Shown: positions 5,030-7,693 of the stretch, one piece after another
Position numbering within the stretch: position 1 is the first letter of the stretch
How the letters are laid out: each line of letters opens with the position of its first letter
NCBI GenBank assembly: GCA_001872985.1
Contig: MNYA01000141.1
Span: 1-7,693, forward strand
Length of the DNA: 7,693 bases
Reading direction: 5' to 3'
From: a bacterium CG2_30_54_10
GTDB lineage: Bacteria; Muiribacteriota; Ozemobacteria; Ozemobacterales; Ozemobacteraceae
Translations under genes and position numbers: made by a program
The notes under the pieces: model-generated
The model's database searches: none
Told to the model about the DNA's origin: nothing
The model's input: the letters and a program-made list of their open reading frames with translations, nothing else

Positions 5030-6756
5030 GGCAATTTCTCAAAAAGAGTGGGCGCGACCGAACATTCGACATCACTTTTTTTGACCCATTCGGCGATGTT
5101 GCGGGTTTGCCAGGAAAACCCGATTCCGACGGCGATGGCTTTTTTGCCGGAATTTCGGTAGGGGAGACAATAGTCTTTGTCTTTGATTTGAGCGAGGGCA
5201 TCTTGAGCGGTGCCGTTGAGTTTAAATTCGAGCATGTAAACGGAATCTGCATTTTCCACGACCGCATCGATGCGCCCATCGGCGGTTTTTACTTCGGCGC
5301 TAATGTCCATTCCCAGAAGGCGAAAGACCATGACGAAAAGGCTTTGATAGTATTTTTCGTTTGGTATGTGGAGATCTTGATTGATTCCGGCAAAAAGAGA
5401 TCTGAGCGTCAAAAAAACCTCATTGAGGTCGTTTTTTAGAAAGGCCGTCCTAAGAACTTTTAAGGCGCCGCTGGTTTGTGATGAGGATTTCTGGGCCGCG
5501 TGGGCCAGCAACACTTTGGTCATGGACCCCTGAACTTCAAGATTAGGGTAATCCAGCTTGTATTCAGTTCCTCCGTTGAAGCGCTGAGTTTCAGAAATGG
5601 TCAGATAGCCTGTTTGAAAAAGAAGCGGTAAAATTTCCAGGCGGTCGACTTCATAGGCGGAAAATGCCTCGGCATCGATAAATCGTTGTTTTTCCTCTTC
5701 AATGTCGAACTGTTTGTTTTTCATCAGGTTGATCAACATTGTCGGTGTGCCGGTTTCAAACCAGTAGTTGGCAAATTCCATGGTATTTCTACTGTGCCAG
5801 GTTTTCATCGAAAAATGGCCGTAAAGCGTGAATGGATGCTGGTTTTGGGGTAATTTGAGCGCGAAACGCAAAAGCCGCTCTGGATCGGGGTTTGCTGGTG
5901 AACTAGGTACAGTAGAAGTATCAAAAAGTTTGCCGGTAGAAACCGGATTGTAAACAGTGGTTTCCTGCTTTGAAAAACGGTAGCCGTTGTAAAACTTTCG
6001 GATTTTGGCCAGGATCTCGGGCCTTGAAGCCGCCTCCCTTTCAGCCAGACGGTCGATGCATTCTGAAAAAGAGGTCTCGAGTTCCTCTTGCGTGTAGCCG
6101 ACAAGGGCGGCGTAGCGGCTGTCCATGGTGAGGTCGGTAAGGTTGTTCAAATCCGAAAAGACGGAAACTTTCGAAAACTTGCTCACACCCGTCAGAAAGG
6201 CAAAACGAATATGTTCATCGGCAGTCTTTACAACGGAATAGAATGCTTTCAAAACCTTGAGAATATGGCCCACCCGGGGGTTGTCGATGTTCCCCAAGAT
6301 CGGTTTGTCGTATTCGTCGATCAATATGACAACTTTTCCACGTTTGGCGGGCAATTGCTGAATCAGCGACAAGAAATGTGATGAGGCATCACTCCCGGAA
6401 GTGGTTATTCCACGACAATTTGAGTTTTCAGCGATAGCTTCGAGGAGTTTTTTCTCAAGCTTTTCAGCAGAGTCTGCCTGTTTGCTTCCAAGGTCTATCC
6501 GGATAATCGGGTAGGGTTTCCAATCGTAGGGCAAATCGTAGATGGCAAGACCCTTGAAGAGGTCTTTCTTTCCTTTGAAGATTTCTTCAAATGTGGAAAT
6601 GGTCAGGGATTTCCCGAAACGGCGTGGGCGGGAAAGAAAATAGACACCTTGGAAGGGTGCAACAAGCTGATGCAGCAGACCGGTTTTATCCACATATACA
6701 AAACCGCCATCCCGAAGAGTGCGAAAGGTAGATGTGCTTGTAGAAATGGGTTTCAT
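5026..6756 (-). CDS. AAA-ATPase-like / PD-(D/E)XK nuclease-like protein
   Basis: The 576-residue protein belongs by appearance to the AAA-ATPase_like plus PD-(D/E)XK nuclease (former DUF1703) family. The N-terminus has FVYVDKTGLLHQLV, then a Walker A-like RPRRFGKSLT at about 43-52 (GKS kept, Arg-rich before it, as is usual in this family). A Walker B-like VVILIDEYDKPI follows at about 142-153, then FYNGYRF (about 255-261) and YNP, and YWFETGTPT at about 331-339. The C-terminal nuclease-like core has GRID (494-497) and LEFK (509-512), the D...E-x-K set, followed by the QIKDKDY segment. I placed the start at 6756, where GGAGG lies 5 nt upstream; an in-frame ATG at 6858 would add 34 residues that run through repeat DNA and look spurious. 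Its function is unproven; such genes are dispersed accessory genes, often multicopy. It overlaps the gspL start (GTGA). Confidence 0.85.
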   Translation of the reverse strand: MKPISTSTSTFRTLRDGGFVYVDKTGLLHQLVAPFQGVYFLSRPRRFGKSLTISTFEEIFKGKKDLFKGLAIYDLPYDWKPYPIIRIDLGSKQADSAEKLEKKLLEAIAENSNCRGITTSGSDASSHFLSLIQQLPAKRGKVVILIDEYDKPILGNIDNPRVGHILKVLKAFYSVVKTADEHIRFAFLTGVSKFSKVSVFSDLNNLTDLTMDSRYAALVGYTQEELETSFSECIDRLAEREAASRPEILAKIRKFYNGYRFSKQETTVYNPVSTGKLFDTSTVPSSPANPDPERLLRFALKLPQNQHPFTLYGHFSMKTWHSRNTMEFANYWFETGTPTMLINLMKNKQFDIEEEKQRFIDAEAFSAYEVDRLEILPLLFQTGYLTISETQRFNGGTEYKLDYPNLEVQGSMTKVLLAHAAQKSSSQTSGALKVLRTAFLKNDLNEVFLTLRSLFAGINQDLHIPNEKYYQSLFVMVFRLLGMDISAEVKTADGRIDAVVENADSVYMLEFKLNGTAQDALAQIKDKDYCLPYRNSGKKAIAVGIGFSWQTRNIAEWVKKSDVECSVAPTLFEKLP

Positions 6757-6850
6757 TGACACCTCCACTACGTCAAGTTTATCACATCCCGAAAGTGGTA
6801 GCGCACTGACTGATAATGAACTGCCATTGCGAATGGAGGAGCGCAAACGA

Positions 6851-6886
6851 CGAAGCAATCTACGGGTGAAAAGCGAGATTGCTTCG
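6851..6886. repeat. Perfect 11-nt inverted repeat
   Basis: CGAAGCAATCT (6851-6861) is the exact reverse complement of AGATTGCTTCG (6876-6886), with a 14-nt loop. The right arm is the start of the palindromic intergenic repeat at 6871-6903. No T-tract follows in either direction, so this is not a normal terminator. It looks like two oppositely oriented copies of one repeat, the left one cut short. Confidence 0.7.
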
Positions 6887-6903
6887 CTTCGCTCGCAATG
6901 ACA
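6871..6903. repeat. Palindromic intergenic repeat (GCGAGATTGC...TCGCAATGACA)
   Basis: This 33-nt unit contains GAGATTGCTTCG and CTTCGCTCGCAATGAC; its reverse complement starts TGTCATTGCGAGCGAAGC. Elements of this kind recur between genes in many unrelated bacteria. A weaker copy lies at 187-221. It marks an intergenic zone of accessory DNA between the ATPase gene and the IS1-family element. Confidence 0.7.
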
Positions 6904-7013
6904 GTTTCGAGCTTTCTATTGCAAAATTTGGTCGTGTCCTAGAAATTTTTTTTCGGTGTACTTTCCCTCCTGCTCACAGTACCGTGTATTGATACCCTGC
7001 TGGGGGGAATTGA

Positions 7014-7693
7014 ATGGACTCTTCCAAGCATCCCATTGAGACTTTCTGCTGTCAGAATAAGGATTGTAGCCAATTCGGAGATCGAAACCAAGGCAATTTG
7101 CGGTTCTCAGGCTGGAGTGGGACCGGGAAGAAGATTCGCATGGTTCATTGCATGACATGCGGGTGTTGTTTCTCCGAAAGGCGGGGAACCCCACTTTGGG
7201 AGTCGCGGCTTGCAGAAGAAGTTGCTCTTTTTTTGTTGGACCACCTCCGGGAAGGCTGTGGCACCCGCTCCACAAGCCGGCTGCTGGGCGTGAGCAAAGA
7301 CACGGTGACTCGATATGCAAGATTGAGCGGCGAACATGCTAATAGTGTTCATGACGAGTTGGTTTCTTTTTCCCCCTCAGACCAAAGAAGTTCAAATGGA
7401 CGAAAAGTGGTCGTTCGTCGGGAGTAAAGGGGGTGGGCTTGATTCCAGCGGATCCAAGGATATCGGAAAGGGCGATTTTTGGGATCATACCGCGATTGAC
7501 GCTGAAAGTCGCCTTCTGCTCGCACTTGTTCCGGGGAAAAGAACCGCCGAGAATTCGGAAAAACTGGTGGAGGAAGTCAAGAAACGGACTGGAGGAAAGC
7601 CGGACATTTTTTTCACCAGCGATGAGCATGCTCCGTATGAAGGTGCCATCAAGAAGGTCTATGGCGAGGAGGTTACGCCTCCAAAGAAACCCG
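7014..7693 (+). CDS. IS1-family transposase, frameshifted, 3' end beyond window
   Basis: The first reading frame (7014-7427) gives 137 residues. It starts with a zinc-ribbon (Cys12/13, Cys18, Cys46, Cys49), GNLRFSGW, FSERRGTPLW, and an HTH (EGCGTRSTSRLLGVSKDTVTRYA, about 80-102); this corresponds to InsA of IS1. The DDE half continues in another frame (open from 7327, with ATGs at 7336 and 7351). It has VQMDEKWSFVG with the first catalytic Asp at 7399-7401, GDFWDHTAID, LVPGKRTAEN and TSDEHAPYEGA with the second Asp at 7621-7623, then VTPPKKP at the edge; the catalytic Glu is outside. Joining needs +1 (or -2) at TTTTTCCCCC (7367-7376). This may be programmed or an inactivating indel. GGGGGG at 7002-7007 may be the SD. 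Confidence 0.88.
7367..7377 (+). other. Slippery T5C5 run joining the two transposase frames
   Basis: The sequence TTTTTCCCCCT spans the point where the InsA-like frame hands over to the DDE frame. The frame-zero codons are TTT TCC CCC TCA; the downstream frame reads CCC CCT CAG. A +1 slip at CCC-T or an indel in either homopolymer would restore a continuous protein. E. coli IS1 uses a -1 shift on an A6C site, so the direction here differs. Confidence 0.6.

Larger units (their letters stand above)
6757..7013. other. Noncoding junction between ATPase gene and IS1 element
   Basis: There is no convincing gene here. It holds a small palindrome (CCATT-GCG-AATGG near 6823-6837), an 11-nt inverted repeat, the palindromic repeat at 6871-6903, then an A/T-rich stretch with a T8 run (6946-6953) before the transposase start. 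On the minus strand a weak -10-like GATAAA lies a short distance before the ATPase SD, but no matching -35 is evident. Confidence 0.6.
6931..7693 (+). mobile_element. IS1-family insertion sequence, left part only
   Basis: The element is recognised from its transposase. Its left end cannot be fixed: the likely terminal region is near 6931, about 80 nt before the transposase ATG, around GTCGTGTCCTAGAAA and a T8 run. The right end, its inverted repeat and any target duplication lie outside the window, so the boundary is a guess. Confidence 0.6.

Noticed and set aside
5107..5439. 110-codon plus-strand ORF opposite the nuclease domain
   Set aside because: It mirrors the PD-(D/E)XK region of the ATPase gene and lacks a family of its own and a good SD; treated as a shadow.
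6757..6858. 34-codon N-terminal extension of the ATPase starting at 6858
   Set aside because: The extension runs through repeat-flanking DNA, does not resemble the family, and a strong SD (GGAGG, 5 nt) precedes the internal ATG at 6756 that gives the family N-terminus.
6916..7320. 134-codon minus-strand ORF across the transposase start
   Set aside because: It is antisense to the clear zinc-ribbon/HTH transposase segment and has no recognisable domain.

Overview
The window is bacterial chromosomal DNA. Its core is a minus-strand ribosomal-protein operon: rpsF (bS6), ssb, rpsR (bS18), a DUF2232 membrane protein, then rplI (bL9). This gene set, with a DUF2232 membrane protein between rpsR and rplI and type II secretion genes next to it, is most familiar from sulfate-reducing 'deltaproteobacteria' (Desulfobacterota, perhaps Desulfobacterales). 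That assignment is inferred from gene order and protein character, not from a search.

Left to right: (1) 1-382 holds the possible C-terminal end of a plus-strand gene (stop at 89), then a noncoding stretch with a degenerate repeat copy and a strong plus-oriented intrinsic terminator at 326-363, between convergent transcription units. (2) 383-3143 is the ribosomal/SSB operon, all on the minus strand. A candidate promoter lies at 3220-3248, followed by a structured leader that could be the S6:S18 autoregulatory site. The rpsR-DUF2232 spacer is unusual: it has a hairpin over the rpsR stop, two near-identical 20-nt direct repeats and an 18-codon mini-ORF. (3) 3285-5029 encodes the inner-membrane assembly-platform pair GspM and GspL of a type II secretion system, overlapping by 13 nt. 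(4) 5026-6756 encodes a 576-residue AAA-ATPase-like / PD-(D/E)XK nuclease-like protein whose stop overlaps the gspL GTG start. It occupies the place where gspK or another pseudopilin gene would be expected. (5) 6757-7013 holds a widespread palindromic intergenic repeat and an inverted repeat. (6) 7014 to the right edge is an IS1-family transposase on the plus strand. Its zinc-ribbon/HTH half and DDE half are in different frames, joined at a T5C5 run, and the gene runs off the window.

The ribosomal genes are probably one transcript that couples translation and replication functions. gspL and gspM belong to a secretion operon whose upstream part has been separated from them by accessory DNA (ATPase/nuclease gene, repeats, IS1). 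I see no CRISPR array, tRNA, rRNA or clear multigene defence system. The least explained items are the ATPase/nuclease gene fused into the secretion operon, the rpsR-DUF2232 spacer and the transposase frameshift.
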